Below are positions 40,129-51,657 of a stretch of 64,000 bases of DNA, piece by piece. The stretch comes from Streptomyces xinghaiensis S187. Lineage in GTDB: Bacteria; Actinomycetota; Actinomycetes; Streptomycetales; Streptomycetaceae. The stretch covers positions 186,001 through 250,000 of the forward strand of contig NZ_CP023202.1 in assembly GCF_000220705.2 (NCBI RefSeq). The letters run 5' to 3'. A program made the position numbers and the translations under genes. The notes beneath the pieces are model-generated. The model did no database searches, was not told the DNA's origin, and saw nothing but the letters and a program-made list of their open reading frames with translations. How positions within the stretch are numbered: position 1 is the first letter of the stretch; each line of letters starts with the position of its first letter.

Positions 40129-41586
40129 TCAGTACGGATGACCCGCCGTCGTGGAGCGGACGGTGAGCCAGCGGAGGCTGGTGAAGGCGTCGAGATTGGC
40201 GTCGCCGCCGAAACGCGAACCGGTGCCGGAGGCGGCCACCCCGCCGAAGGGCGCCACGGCCTCGTCGCTGACCGTCTGGTCGTTGATGTGTACGATCCCG
40301 GTCGGGATGCGGCGGGCGAGCTCCAGGCCGCGGGCCGCGTCGCGGGTGACGATGCCGAGCGCCAGACCGTATTCGGAGGCGGCGGCGAGGGCCGCGGCCT
40401 CGTCCTCGTCCTTGAAGGAGCGCACCGGGGCCACGGGCCCGAAGACCTCCTCGTCGTACGCGGGGGTGTCACCGGCGTCGGCGAGGACGGTGGGCCGGTA
40501 GAAGAGGTTCTCGTGGGTGCCGCCGGCCGCGAGCCGCGCGCCCGCCCGCACGCTGTCGTTCACGAGTCCGTGGATCCTGTCCCGCTGGCGTTCGTCGATC
40601 AGCGGGCCGAGGTGGACCGCCGGTTCCCGGGCCGGGTCGCCGACGGTCAGGGACTCGGCCTTGGCGGCGAGCCGCCGGACGTACTCGTCGTAGACGGACT
40701 CGTGGACCAGGTGGCGGCCGGTGGTCATGCAGATCTGGCCCTGGTGGAAGAACGAGCCCCAGGCGGCGGAGGAGACCACCGCGTCGAGGTCGGCATCCTC
40801 CAGGACCACCAGGGCGGAGTTGCCGCCGAGTTCCAGGTGGGCGCGTTTGAGGTGGCGGCCCGCTGCCTCCCCGACGGCCCGCCCCGCCCGGGTGGAGCCG
40901 GTGAAGGAGATGACCGGCACCCGGGGGTGGACGACCATGGCCTGTCCGGCGTCCGCCGCCCCGGGCAGGACGTGCAGCACCCCGGCCGGCAGCCCCGCCT
41001 CCTGGAACACCCGGGCGATGGCGAAGCCGCCGCAGACCGGGGTCCGGGGGTCGGGTTTCAGCACCACGGCGTTGCCGAGCGCCAGCGCGGGCGCGACGGA
41101 GCGGATCGCCAGGATCAGCGCCGCGTTGAACGGCGCGATCACGCCGACCACGCCGACCGGGACGCGCTGGGTGAACGACAGGCGCGGCTCCTCGGTCGGC
41201 AGCAGTTGCCCGGGCGGGCGGGAGGCGAGGGCACCGGCCTCGTAGCACTCCTGGGCCGCCACATGGATCTCGAACTCCGCCTTGCCGGGGACGTTGCCGC
41301 CCTCCCGGACGAGCCAGTCGCCGATCTCGCCGGCCCGGGAGTAGAAGAGGTCGCCGGCCCGCCGCAGCACCGCCGCGCGCTCGTGGAACGGGGCGGCGGC
41401 CCAGGCGGGCTGCGCGGCGGCCGCGGCCTCGGCGGACCGGGCGATGTCGGAGGCGTCGGCGAACCCGGTGCTGCCGAGCACCTCGCCGGTGGCCGGCTCC
41501 TTGACGGGGATCTCGCCGCCGGACAGCCGTTGCCAGCCTCCGGTCCAGCCGAGGCCGCTCCAGGCCTGGGGATCGAGCAGGGTCAT
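40129..41586 (-). CDS. Aldehyde dehydrogenase, benzaldehyde dehydrogenase type
   Basis: The 485-residue NAD(P)-dependent ALDH shows VGVVGVIAPFNAALILAIRS, the cofactor loop ISFTGSTRAG, the general-base Glu in LELGGNSALVV, and the catalytic Cys in GSFFHQGQICMTTGRHLVHE. The C-terminal EEVFGPVAPV and VHINDQTV follow. The LEGGN/GQICM context and overall length match actinobacterial benzaldehyde (vanillin-type) dehydrogenases that oxidise aromatic aldehydes to acids. AAGGAG 9 nt before the ATG supports the start. There is no adjacent aromatic pathway gene, so the physiological aldehyde is inferred only from family. Confidence 0.9.
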   Translation of the reverse strand: MTLLDPQAWSGLGWTGGWQRLSGGEIPVKEPATGEVLGSTGFADASDIARSAEAAAAAQPAWAAAPFHERAAVLRRAGDLFYSRAGEIGDWLVREGGNVPGKAEFEIHVAAQECYEAGALASRPPGQLLPTEEPRLSFTQRVPVGVVGVIAPFNAALILAIRSVAPALALGNAVVLKPDPRTPVCGGFAIARVFQEAGLPAGVLHVLPGAADAGQAMVVHPRVPVISFTGSTRAGRAVGEAAGRHLKRAHLELGGNSALVVLEDADLDAVVSSAAWGSFFHQGQICMTTGRHLVHESVYDEYVRRLAAKAESLTVGDPAREPAVHLGPLIDERQRDRIHGLVNDSVRAGARLAAGGTHENLFYRPTVLADAGDTPAYDEEVFGPVAPVRSFKDEDEAAALAAASEYGLALGIVTRDAARGLELARRIPTGIVHINDQTVSDEAVAPFGGVAASGTGSRFGGDANLDAFTSLRWLTVRSTTAGHPY

Positions 41587-41782
41587 GACGCGACGCTCCT
41601 TCGCGTGACCGGCTGTGTCGTGCCCGGGCGGGGCGTGCCGTGGCGTGCGGGTACCCCCGCCGTGCCCGTCAACGCTCTCACGATCACCGGGCGGGCGCGC
41701 CCCGGACGGCCGGTGGTGCCTCCGTACGGGGCGGGTGCCGGGCGCGGCCGCCCGCCGGGGGGCCGCCCGGGGCCGGGCCCGC

Positions 41783-43300
41783 TCAGCCGGGCAGGGCGAA
41801 GTCGATGACGTGGACGGGCGAGGGCGTGGTCCCGGTGGACCTCTCCTGGTACAGGAAGGACAGCACGCCGTCCTGGGCGAGCCGGGTCTCGTCGAGGACG
41901 ACCTCGCCGAAGGCGTTCAGCCCGCTCGCGTCGTACAGGAGTTTCCAGTCGGTCCAGCCGGAGGCGGCGGAGGCGGCGGCGATCCGGCCGAAGGGCAGGA
42001 TCGCGTAGGCGTTGTCGTGGCGGTCGAAGGCGAGTTTGGTGCGCTGGCTGGACCGCAGGGGCTCCGGGATCTCCGTCTTGTGCCAGGCTCCCGCGGCGTC
42101 CCGGCGGACGTGGAAGGCCCGGCCGTTGTTCACTCGGTCGCGGACGTAGTCGGTGGTGCACTGGCCGAAACGGCCCGGGACGTAGCTGATGACCGCGTGC
42201 GGGAGGTTCCGCGAGTCGGTGGCCTGGCTCTCCTGGTTCATCAGCGCGTGGTCGGGGCCCAGCGGGTCCGCGACGGTCCCGGGATCGCCGACCGCGACCC
42301 GGTCGCCGCCGCCGGTGGTGCCCACGACCGTGCCGGCCGCGGTGCGCCAGGTGCGGCCGCGGTCGGTGGAGCGGACGTAGCCGGTGTCGTGGTTGGTGAG
42401 ACCGCCGCCGGCGCACATGACGGCGCTGTTCCCCTCGCGCCAGGTGTAGAAGGCGTGCAGGGTGCCGTCGGCGCTGTAGTCGATGCCGTGCAGATACATG
42501 TTCCGCGTGGTGCTGGAGCCGTGCTCGCTGGTGTAGGTGCCGGTGGAGCTGGTCCACTCGCCGAGCGCCCGCCAGCCGCCGCCGTCGTACTCGGCCAGGC
42601 CGTTGCGGCCGTTGCCGGAGACACCGGCGCGGTAGCTGAGCTGGAGCGCTCCGCCGGGCACGGCGACGAACTGCGGATAGGTGAACCGCTCGGTGAGGCG
42701 CAGCCCGTCGAGGCTGGTCTGCACGGGGCCGAGGGCGTCCCGCCGCCAGGCCCGCGCGGCGGGTTCGTTCATCAGGCCGGCTTCGGACTTCACGTAGTGG
42801 AGCCCGTCGCTGTGCGAGTCCATCAGGATGTGCAGCCGCCCGTCGGCCGCGGACACCCCCATGGAGATGACGTTGTGGGAGTCGTCGGTGGTCAGCCGGT
42901 GGTCGAGCGTCAGGGTGCGCCAGTCGGTGGTGCCGAGGGCGCGGCGGGCGACGACGGCGCTGCGGTCGGCGGTGTACCAGGCCGCGTACTGGTGGCCGCG
43001 GTGGGTGAGGATCCCGTTCTTCTGGAAGGAGTTGTTGTTGACCAGGCCGTTGTACGAGACGAAGTAGAGGGCCCGGTCGTCGAGCCGGGTGTCCGAGATC
43101 AGCGTGACGGACGGGCCGGGGGCGGCGGCCGGCGCGGGGCCCGCGAAGCCGGGTAAGGCGGTGGCCGCCGCGAGCAGTGCCCCGGCGAGCAGGGCGGTGG
43201 CCGGGGTGAGGGTCCGCGGCGCCCCCGGCCCGCGCCCGGCCCTCCGGGTGCGGCCGGTGGCGGGTGTCCGGGCGGCTCGGGGGGTTCCGGTGGTCCTCAT
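41783..43300 (-). CDS. Secreted BNR-4 repeat protein
   Basis: The protein has 505 residues. A long basic N-region (about residues 1-30, rich in Arg/Thr/Pro) precedes a hydrophobic core (TALLAGALLAAATALPGFAG), so it is exported by Sec. The mature part is a beta-propeller-like BNR-4 domain: NSFQKNGILTHRGHQYAAWY, then GVSAADGRLHILMDSHSDGL, FTYPQFVAV, THAFYTWREGN-like and YVRSTDRGRTW segments. Family members are glycan-active or putative polysaccharide lyases/glycosidases, but catalytic residues cannot be assigned here. AGGAGA lies 6 nt before the ATG, and the leader contains three 8-bp tandem repeats. Confidence 0.82.
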   Translation of the reverse strand: MRTTGTPRAARTPATGRTRRAGRGPGAPRTLTPATALLAGALLAAATALPGFAGPAPAAAPGPSVTLISDTRLDDRALYFVSYNGLVNNNSFQKNGILTHRGHQYAAWYTADRSAVVARRALGTTDWRTLTLDHRLTTDDSHNVISMGVSAADGRLHILMDSHSDGLHYVKSEAGLMNEPAARAWRRDALGPVQTSLDGLRLTERFTYPQFVAVPGGALQLSYRAGVSGNGRNGLAEYDGGGWRALGEWTSSTGTYTSEHGSSTTRNMYLHGIDYSADGTLHAFYTWREGNSAVMCAGGGLTNHDTGYVRSTDRGRTWRTAAGTVVGTTGGGDRVAVGDPGTVADPLGPDHALMNQESQATDSRNLPHAVISYVPGRFGQCTTDYVRDRVNNGRAFHVRRDAAGAWHKTEIPEPLRSSQRTKLAFDRHDNAYAILPFGRIAAASAASGWTDWKLLYDASGLNAFGEVVLDETRLAQDGVLSFLYQERSTGTTPSPVHVIDFALPG

Positions 43301-43311
43301 CACGGTCTCCT

Positions 43312-43335
43312 GGGGTGTGGGGGTGTGGGGGTGTG
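43312..43335 (-). repeat. Three perfect 8-bp tandem repeats in the 5' leader of the BNR-4 gene
   Basis: GGGGTGTG is repeated three times without a change on the plus strand (CACACCCC on the coding strand), immediately upstream of the ribosome-binding site of the secreted protein gene. Confidence 0.8.
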
Positions 43336-43634
43336 GGAGGCGCCGGGGCGCGGCAAGCGGGGGCGGCCGCCGTCTGGGCCCGGGAACGGGCCGCCGGGGT
43401 CCGCTCCGGAAGGACTCTTCCACGGCCAGCCCCGGAACGGCAGAGGGCGGCCGTCCGGCCCGCGCTTCCTCCGCGCGGCGCCCCGCGGCGGGAGCGGCGC
43501 GGTGAACCGGCCCGGCCCGGGATCGGCGGCCCGGCGGAGGTGTCGGCGCGGCTGAGCGGGAAACCCGCGCAGGAGCCGCACTGATCGACGACAGACCGGC
43601 CCCGCGCCTGGCGGGCCGGCGGGACGGATGGCCT

Positions 43635-46262
<2,628 letters not shown>

Positions 46263-46469
46263 GGGTTCCCGCGGGCCGTCGCCCGCCTCCCCTCCGCGCC
46301 GCGTCTCCCCCTCGGGACTGACCGGCGCCCCGGCCGTACTCCCCCGGCGGTATACACGGTCACCACGGCAGGACGACGACAACGCGCCCGGGACGCGGAA
46401 GTCTTGGCCCATGGACGACAACGGCAGACGGGAACAGGCGCACGGCGGACCGCTCTTGAGGCGGCCGGC

Positions 46470-47441
46470 ATGAGCGATCTGGTGCTGTCCGTCGTTCTGG
46501 CCGGTGTGTCGGCCGTCTGCTACGCGGCCGCGGCCATCCTCCAGGAGCGGGTCGCGGCGTCGGCCGCCGGCCGCCCGGAGCCCGAGCCGCTGTGGCGGAA
46601 CGCCCGCTGGTGGGGCTCGGTGGCGCTCAACGGTTCGGGCGCGGTGCTGCACGTCCTGGCCCTGGGGTTCGGGCCGCTCTCCGTCGTCCAGCCGCTGGGC
46701 GTACTGACGCTCGTCTTCGTGCTGCCGATGGCCGCGCTCTGGGTGGGGCGGCGGGCCGGACGGACCGGGTGGCGCGGTGCGCTGCTGGTGTCGGCCGGAC
46801 TGGCCGGGCTGCTGGCGCTGACCGCTTCGCCTCCGGCCCGGACGCTGAGCGGCCCGGATCAGCTGACCCTGGCCGTGGTGGCCCTGGCGGTCTTCCTGTC
46901 ACTGGTGGTGGCGGCGCGGGGCGCCGCACGGCCCGCCGTGCGGAGCGCGTTGCTGGCGGCGGCGGCCGGGGTGGCCTTCGGGATCGCCTCGGTGTTCACC
47001 AAGACGGTGGCCGCGGACTGGAGTCCGGCGGCCCTGGTGGCGCAGGCGCCGGGCATCGCCGTGACGGCCGCGCTCGCGGTCATCGGGCTGCTGGCCTCCC
47101 AGGCCTCGTACCGGGACGGCGGGCTGGCGGCCCCGCTGGCCACGGTGACCGTCGTCAATCCGGTGGTGGCCTCGGCGGCCGGTATCGCCCTGCTGGGCGA
47201 GGGCTTCCGCTTCGGGGCGGCGGGGGCGCTGCCCGCGCTCGCCGCCGCCGCGCTCACGGTGTACGGCCTGGTCGTGCTCACGGCGCACCGTGGGGAGGCG
47301 GGCCGCCGGGCTCCGGCCGAGCGGGGCCCGCGCGGGACGCGGGAGGGCGCCGGCCCGGCCCCGGTATTCCCCGAGCGGACGGAAGTCCGGGAGCCGGTCG
47401 AAGAGACCGACCGGCCGGCGCTCCCCTGTGCCGTGGTCTGA
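46470..47441 (+). CDS. DMT family (EamA-like) membrane protein
   Basis: The protein has 323 residues and about nine to ten hydrophobic helices, starting LVLSVVLAGVSAVCYAAAAI. The first-repeat segment VLHVLALGFGPLSVVQPLGV and second-repeat VTVVNPVVASAAGIALLGEGF are characteristic DMT ends. A hydrophilic C-terminal tail of about 50 residues follows the last helix. Substrate unknown. The ATG at 46470 has GAGG 8 nt upstream; the open frame before it overlaps the Clp gene's downstream region and is not membrane-like. It is probably a single-gene transcript. Confidence 0.85.
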   Translation: MSDLVLSVVLAGVSAVCYAAAAILQERVAASAAGRPEPEPLWRNARWWGSVALNGSGAVLHVLALGFGPLSVVQPLGVLTLVFVLPMAALWVGRRAGRTGWRGALLVSAGLAGLLALTASPPARTLSGPDQLTLAVVALAVFLSLVVAARGAARPAVRSALLAAAAGVAFGIASVFTKTVAADWSPAALVAQAPGIAVTAALAVIGLLASQASYRDGGLAAPLATVTVVNPVVASAAGIALLGEGFRFGAAGALPALAAAALTVYGLVVLTAHRGEAGRRAPAERGPRGTREGAGPAPVFPERTEVREPVEETDRPALPCAVV

Positions 47442-47701
47442 ACGCGGCGGAACCGGCGTCTGCGCGGTGGCGGGGCCTCTCCCTGCCCGACGCTCCGTAA
47501 CGGCGTGGCGCGGGCCCCGGCGCGGCGCGGACCCGGCGCGGTCCTACACCGTCGCGCCCGGAGCGGAGCCCCCGGACCGGGCGAACACGCATCCGACCGC
47601 TGTGCGGGGAACCCGGACGGAGACGGTGGGCTGTCCCCCGCCGCCGCCGTGCCGGACACTGACCGCACACCGGCAGCGGGCCGGCACGAGGGAGGACATG
47701 T

Positions 47702-49309
47702 ATGCGGGTGACGGGCGGCAGCGGGGGAAGTCCGCTGGACTCCCCGTGGTGGCGCGGGGCCGCCGCACTGGCGGCGGGGGCGCTGCCGGCCCTGGTCTTT
47801 CCGGCGCCGGGGCTGTGGTGGCTGGCGTACACCGCGCTCGTGCCCTGGCTGCTGCTGATCCGCTCCGCTCCCACGGGCCGCCGCGCGGCGCTCGACGGCT
47901 GGCTGGGCGGTACGGGCTTCCTGCTGGCGGTGCACCACTGGCTGATGCCGAGCCTGCACGTCTTCATCCTGCTGCTGGCCGGGCTGCTGGGGCTGCTCTG
48001 GGCGCCCTGGGGGCTGCTGGTGCGGCGGCTGCTGTCCGGGCGGCCCGGTGCCCGTTCGGTGGCGGCGGCACTGGTGCTGGTGCCGTCCGGGTGGCTGATG
48101 GTGGAACTGGTGCGCTCCTGGGAGTACCTGGGCGGTCCGTGGGGGCTGCTCGGCGCCGGTCAGTGGCAGGTGCCGCCGGCTCTGCGGCTCGCCTCGCTCG
48201 GCGGGGTGTGGCTGGTGAGCCTGGTGCTGGTGGCGGTGAACACCGCGCTCGCCGTGCTCGTCGCGGTGCCGGGCGCCCGCCGGGCGGGGCTGGTGGGCGT
48301 GCTGGCGTGCGCCGCGGTGGCCGGTACCGCCTGGTCGGCGGGACCGCTTCCGGAGCGCTCCGGGCAGGCCCGTATCGGTCTGGTCCAGCCGGGGATCGTG
48401 AACGGTGTGGGCAGCGTGGACCGGCGCTTCGACCGGGAGGCCGAGCTGACCCGCCGGCTGGCGGGGCGCCGGGTGGACCTGGTGGTGTGGGGCGAGAGCA
48501 GCGTCGGCCGGGACCTGCGGGACCGCCCGGACCTGGAACGGCGGCTGGCGGCCCTGTCCCGGGAGGTGGGCGCCGGAATCCTGGTCAATGTGGACGCCCG
48601 CCGCTCCGACCGGCCGGGGATCTACAAGAGTTCGGTGCTCGTCGGTCCGGACGGGGTGACCGGGGAGCGCTACGACAAGATGCGGCTGGTGCCCTTCGGC
48701 GAGTACGTCCCGGCCCGCTCCCTGCTGGGCTGGGCCACCTCCGTGGGAAGGGCCGCGACCGAGGACCGCCGCCGCGGCACCGCCCCGGTGGTGACGGAGA
48801 CCCCCGCCCCGGCGCGCGCGTCCGGTGAGCGGCTGCGGATCGGGCCGCTGGTGTGCTTCGAATCGGCGTTCCCGGACATGAGCCGCCATCTCGTCCACGA
48901 GGGCGCCGAGATGGTGATCGCCCAGTCGGCGACCTCCTCGTTCCAGGACAGCTGGGCCCCGCAGCAGCACGCCTCGCTGGCGGCGCTGCGCGCGGCGGAG
49001 ACCTGGCGGCCGTTCGTGCACGCGACCCTGACCGGGGTCAGCGCGGTGCACGGGCCCCGCGGTGAGCGGATCGGGGTCCGGCTCGGCACGGACAGCAGCA
49101 CGGCCTCCGTCTACGAGGTGCCGCTCGCCCGGGGGACCAGCCCGTATGTGCGCTTCGGCGACTGGGCGGTTTACGGAGCCGTCCTGGCGCTCGCCCTGTT
49201 CTGCCTCCGCGAGGTCATCCGGCGCCTGTCCCGCCGCCGGACATCCCCGAAGCCGCCGTCACCACCCGCTCGCACAGCTCATGCGTCGCCAGGGCGTCCT
49301 CGGCGGTGA
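47702..49309 (+). CDS. lnt: Apolipoprotein N-acyltransferase
   Basis: The protein has 535 residues. An N-terminal six-helix membrane domain (to about residue 220) is followed by a carbon-nitrogen hydrolase domain outside the membrane. The complete catalytic triad is visible: Glu265 (VWGESS), Lys326 (YDKMRLVPFGEY) and Cys385 (LVCFESAF). It transfers an acyl chain to the N-terminal Cys of lipoproteins after Lgt and Lsp. Streptomyces typically carry two Lnt homologues; this looks like one of them and stands apart from other lipoprotein genes. GGGAGG 9 nt upstream supports the ATG. Its 3' end overlaps the convergent oxidoreductase by 95 nt. Confidence 0.92.
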   Translation: MRVTGGSGGSPLDSPWWRGAAALAAGALPALVFPAPGLWWLAYTALVPWLLLIRSAPTGRRAALDGWLGGTGFLLAVHHWLMPSLHVFILLLAGLLGLLWAPWGLLVRRLLSGRPGARSVAAALVLVPSGWLMVELVRSWEYLGGPWGLLGAGQWQVPPALRLASLGGVWLVSLVLVAVNTALAVLVAVPGARRAGLVGVLACAAVAGTAWSAGPLPERSGQARIGLVQPGIVNGVGSVDRRFDREAELTRRLAGRRVDLVVWGESSVGRDLRDRPDLERRLAALSREVGAGILVNVDARRSDRPGIYKSSVLVGPDGVTGERYDKMRLVPFGEYVPARSLLGWATSVGRAATEDRRRGTAPVVTETPAPARASGERLRIGPLVCFESAFPDMSRHLVHEGAEMVIAQSATSSFQDSWAPQQHASLAALRAAETWRPFVHATLTGVSAVHGPRGERIGVRLGTDSSTASVYEVPLARGTSPYVRFGDWAVYGAVLALALFCLREVIRRLSRRRTSPKPPSPPARTAHASPGRPRR

Positions 49310-50153
49310 GCAGCCGGCCCGCGCGCACGGCGTCCAGGAAGAACAGCGCCGCCTGCTCGATGCCGCGCTGCCGGGCGACCGGCACCCAGTCGCCGCGGCG
49401 GCGCACGCTGGGCTGGCCCTTGTGGTCGGTGATCTCGGCGAGGTTGGCCACCTGGCGCTTGGTGTCCTGCCCGGAGACCTCCAGGATCTCCTCGGCGGAG
49501 CCGCTCATCCGGTTCATCACGCCGATGGCCGTGAAGCCGTCGCCGGAGAGCTGGAGCACCACGTGGTGGAGCAGCCCGTCCCGGACCCGGGTGCGCACGT
49601 CGACGTGCTCGGCGGTGCCCGGCAGCAGGAAGCGCAGGGTGTCCACGACGTGGATGAAGTCGTCCAGGACGAACGTCCGCGGGTCCTCGGGCAGGCCGAT
49701 CCGGTTCTTCTGCATCAGGATCAGGTCGCGTGGGTGGTCCCGGCACTGCGCGTAGGCGGGTGCGAAGCGGCGGTTGAAGCCGACGAAGAGGCTGACCCGC
49801 CGCTCGGCGGCCAGCCGGACGATCCGCTCGGAGTCGGCGTAGTGGTACGCGATCGGCTTGTCGACGTGCACCGGTACCCCGGCCTCCGCGAGCCGGGTGA
49901 CGATGCCTGCGTGGGTGCTGGTCGGCGCGTGGACGAAGGCCGCGTCCAGGCCGGCGCCGAGGAGCGAGTCGAGGGTCGCGTGGCGCTGCCGTTCGGGGAT
50001 GCGGTGGCTGTCGGCGACCTGGGCCAGAGTCGCCGGAGTGCGGGTGTGCAGGTGGAGTTCGAGGCCCGGCTGGGCGGCGAGCACCGGCAGATACGCCTTC
50101 CGCGCGATGTCCCCGAGCCCGATGCAGCCGACTCTGAGCGGGGCGGGGTTCAC
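49215..50153 (-). CDS. Gfo/Idh/MocA family oxidoreductase
   Basis: The protein has 312 residues. The N-terminal Rossmann domain has VGCIGLGDIARKAYLPVL (NAD(P) loop) and the family's EKPxA-type motif as VHVDKPIAYH (about residue 97, Lys conserved). The C-terminal half is the GFO_IDH_MocA alpha/beta domain (VGFNRRFAPAY, HVVDTLRFLLPG). It would oxidise or reduce a sugar or cyclitol-like substrate, which is unknown. The GTG start at 50153 lies 7 nt after the stop of the FAD monooxygenase, so the two form an operon under the TetR-type operators at 51.6 kb. Confidence 0.87.
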   Translation of the reverse strand: MNPAPLRVGCIGLGDIARKAYLPVLAAQPGLELHLHTRTPATLAQVADSHRIPERQRHATLDSLLGAGLDAAFVHAPTSTHAGIVTRLAEAGVPVHVDKPIAYHYADSERIVRLAAERRVSLFVGFNRRFAPAYAQCRDHPRDLILMQKNRIGLPEDPRTFVLDDFIHVVDTLRFLLPGTAEHVDVRTRVRDGLLHHVVLQLSGDGFTAIGVMNRMSGSAEEILEVSGQDTKRQVANLAEITDHKGQPSVRRRGDWVPVARQRGIEQAALFFLDAVRAGRLLTAEDALATHELCERVVTAASGMSGGGTGAG

Positions 50154-50160
50154 CAAGGCT

Positions 50161-51573
50161 CTACTCCCGGTCCTGCACGTCCCGCCGGCCCCGGACGGCC
50201 GGAGGATTCCGTGGGCGGTCAGCATACGGGGGGCTCGGCGGGCTCCAGTCGGCGATGCCGTCGAGACTGCGCAGGGCCACCTGGGAACCGAGCTTGTTGA
50301 CGGCCGCGAAGAGGGCCGTCCGCAGGGCGCAGACGGGCGCGGAGGACCAGGTGGTGAGCCGGCCGATGCGGCCGGAGCGCCTGACGACCTCCATGGTGCG
50401 GTCCAGCCGGGCCTCCGTGTAGGCGGCCAGGGCGTGGACCGTTCCGTCCGGGGCCGCGCCGCCGGGGGCGGCTGTCCGGGCAGGGCCGCCGACGGGGCCA
50501 CCGGCAGGGCCGTCCGGCGTCGCGCGGGCGGTGAGGAGCGCGAGGACCACGGCGTCCTCGACGGCCTGGCAGCCGCCCTGGCCGAGGTTGGGGGTCATGG
50601 GGTGGGCGGCGTCGCCGACGAGGGCCACCCGGCCCCGGTGGTACGCGGGCAGCGCGGCCGCGGCGGCGTACACGTCGTTGCGCAGGATGTCCCCCGGCCG
50701 GACGGCGGCGAGGAGGGCCGGGACGGGGTGGTGCCAGCCGCCGAAGCGCCGGAGCAGCTCGGCCCGCTCGTCGTCGGCCGCCCTGCCGCCGGCCGGGACG
50801 GCAGCGGTGGCGAAGACGTAGACCCGCCCGTCGTGCAGCGGGACCGTCCCCCAGACGAGCCCGCGGCCCCAGGTCTCGTGCGGCTCGAACGGCTGCTCGG
50901 GCTCGGGAACGACGAAGCGCCAGGCGGTGAACCCGGCGTACCGGGGCGCGGGCGCCGCGGGGAAGAGGGTGCGCCGGGCCGCCGAATGGATGCCGTCGGC
51001 GGCGACGACGAGTTCGGCGTCCAGCGTGGCGGGGTACGCGCCGCCGGCCGGGGGCACCACCGCGTCCGGCGCGGCGGAGGCCCTGTCCGGGCCCGTGCTC
51101 CCGCCGCCGCCCGACCGGACGCCCGGACCGGCTTCCGCGGCGGTCACGGTGACGCGGGCGGGGCGGTCCGGAGCGCCGGGGTCGGTGATCTCCCCGGCGG
51201 CCCCCGTCCGGACGGATCCCGCGGGCAGCCGGGAGAGGAGCAGGTCGACGAGGGCGGCGCGGTGGGCGATCACCACCGGGCCGCCGAAGCGCTCGGCCGC
51301 GGCGTCGCTCGTCGTGCGGGAGAGCCAGCGGCCGCCGGGCAGCCGCAGTCCGCCGCCCGCCTGCCACGCGGACATCGCGCGGACGGCGTCACCCGCGTCG
51401 ATGACGTCCAGCGCGCGCTGGGCGTTGGGCGCGAGCGCGATCCCGGCGCCGACGGGCTCCAGAGCGGCGCTGCGTTCGAGGACGGTCACGGACCATCCGT
51501 GGCGGTGCAGCGCGGCGGCGGCGGTGAGCCCGCCGATGCCGCCGCCGATGACGACGGCTCGGGGCTGGGTCAT
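50161..51573 (-). CDS. FAD-dependent monooxygenase (aromatic hydroxylase-like)
   Basis: The protein has 470 residues. The FAD Rossmann motif is VVIGGGIGGLTAAAALHRHG (residues 7-26). VVAADGIHSAARRTLFP holds the DG motif, and LVGDAAHPMTPNLGQGGCQA is the second FAD motif (GD). This is the group A flavin monooxygenase (PHBH/FAD_binding_3) layout. Two low-complexity Gly/Ala/Pro inserts (about 155-180 and 365-385) make it longer than usual. GGAGGG 5 nt before the ATG supports the start. The divergent TetR gene and two identical palindromes indicate that this operon is its target. Substrate unknown; an aromatic ligand is plausible. Confidence 0.88.
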   Translation of the reverse strand: MTQPRAVVIGGGIGGLTAAAALHRHGWSVTVLERSAALEPVGAGIALAPNAQRALDVIDAGDAVRAMSAWQAGGGLRLPGGRWLSRTTSDAAAERFGGPVVIAHRAALVDLLLSRLPAGSVRTGAAGEITDPGAPDRPARVTVTAAEAGPGVRSGGGGSTGPDRASAAPDAVVPPAGGAYPATLDAELVVAADGIHSAARRTLFPAAPAPRYAGFTAWRFVVPEPEQPFEPHETWGRGLVWGTVPLHDGRVYVFATAAVPAGGRAADDERAELLRRFGGWHHPVPALLAAVRPGDILRNDVYAAAAALPAYHRGRVALVGDAAHPMTPNLGQGGCQAVEDAVVLALLTARATPDGPAGGPVGGPARTAAPGGAAPDGTVHALAAYTEARLDRTMEVVRRSGRIGRLTTWSSAPVCALRTALFAAVNKLGSQVALRSLDGIADWSPPSPPYADRPRNPPAVRGRRDVQDRE

Positions 51574-51591
51574 GGTCCCTCCACAGATGTC

Positions 51592-51605
51592 ACTACAGCT
51601 GTAGT
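51592..51605. promoter_or_regulatory. TetR-type operator 1
   Basis: ACTACAGCTGTAGT is a perfect 14-bp palindrome 19 bp upstream of the monooxygenase ATG. An identical copy lies 31 bp further (centre to centre), and TGTC/GACA flanks make the whole block symmetrical. It is placed to block the monooxygenase promoter. Confidence 0.8.
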
Positions 51606-51622
51606 TCCCTTGGTGTGAGCGT

Positions 51623-51636
51623 ACTACAGCTGTAGT
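51623..51636. promoter_or_regulatory. TetR-type operator 2
   Basis: A second exact ACTACAGCTGTAGT, 22 bp before the TetR ATG. The 31-bp spacing equals about three helical turns, so two dimers would sit on the same DNA face, allowing cooperative repression of both divergent genes. Confidence 0.8.
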
Positions 51637-51657
51637 GACAGCGGTAGATTGGGCGGC

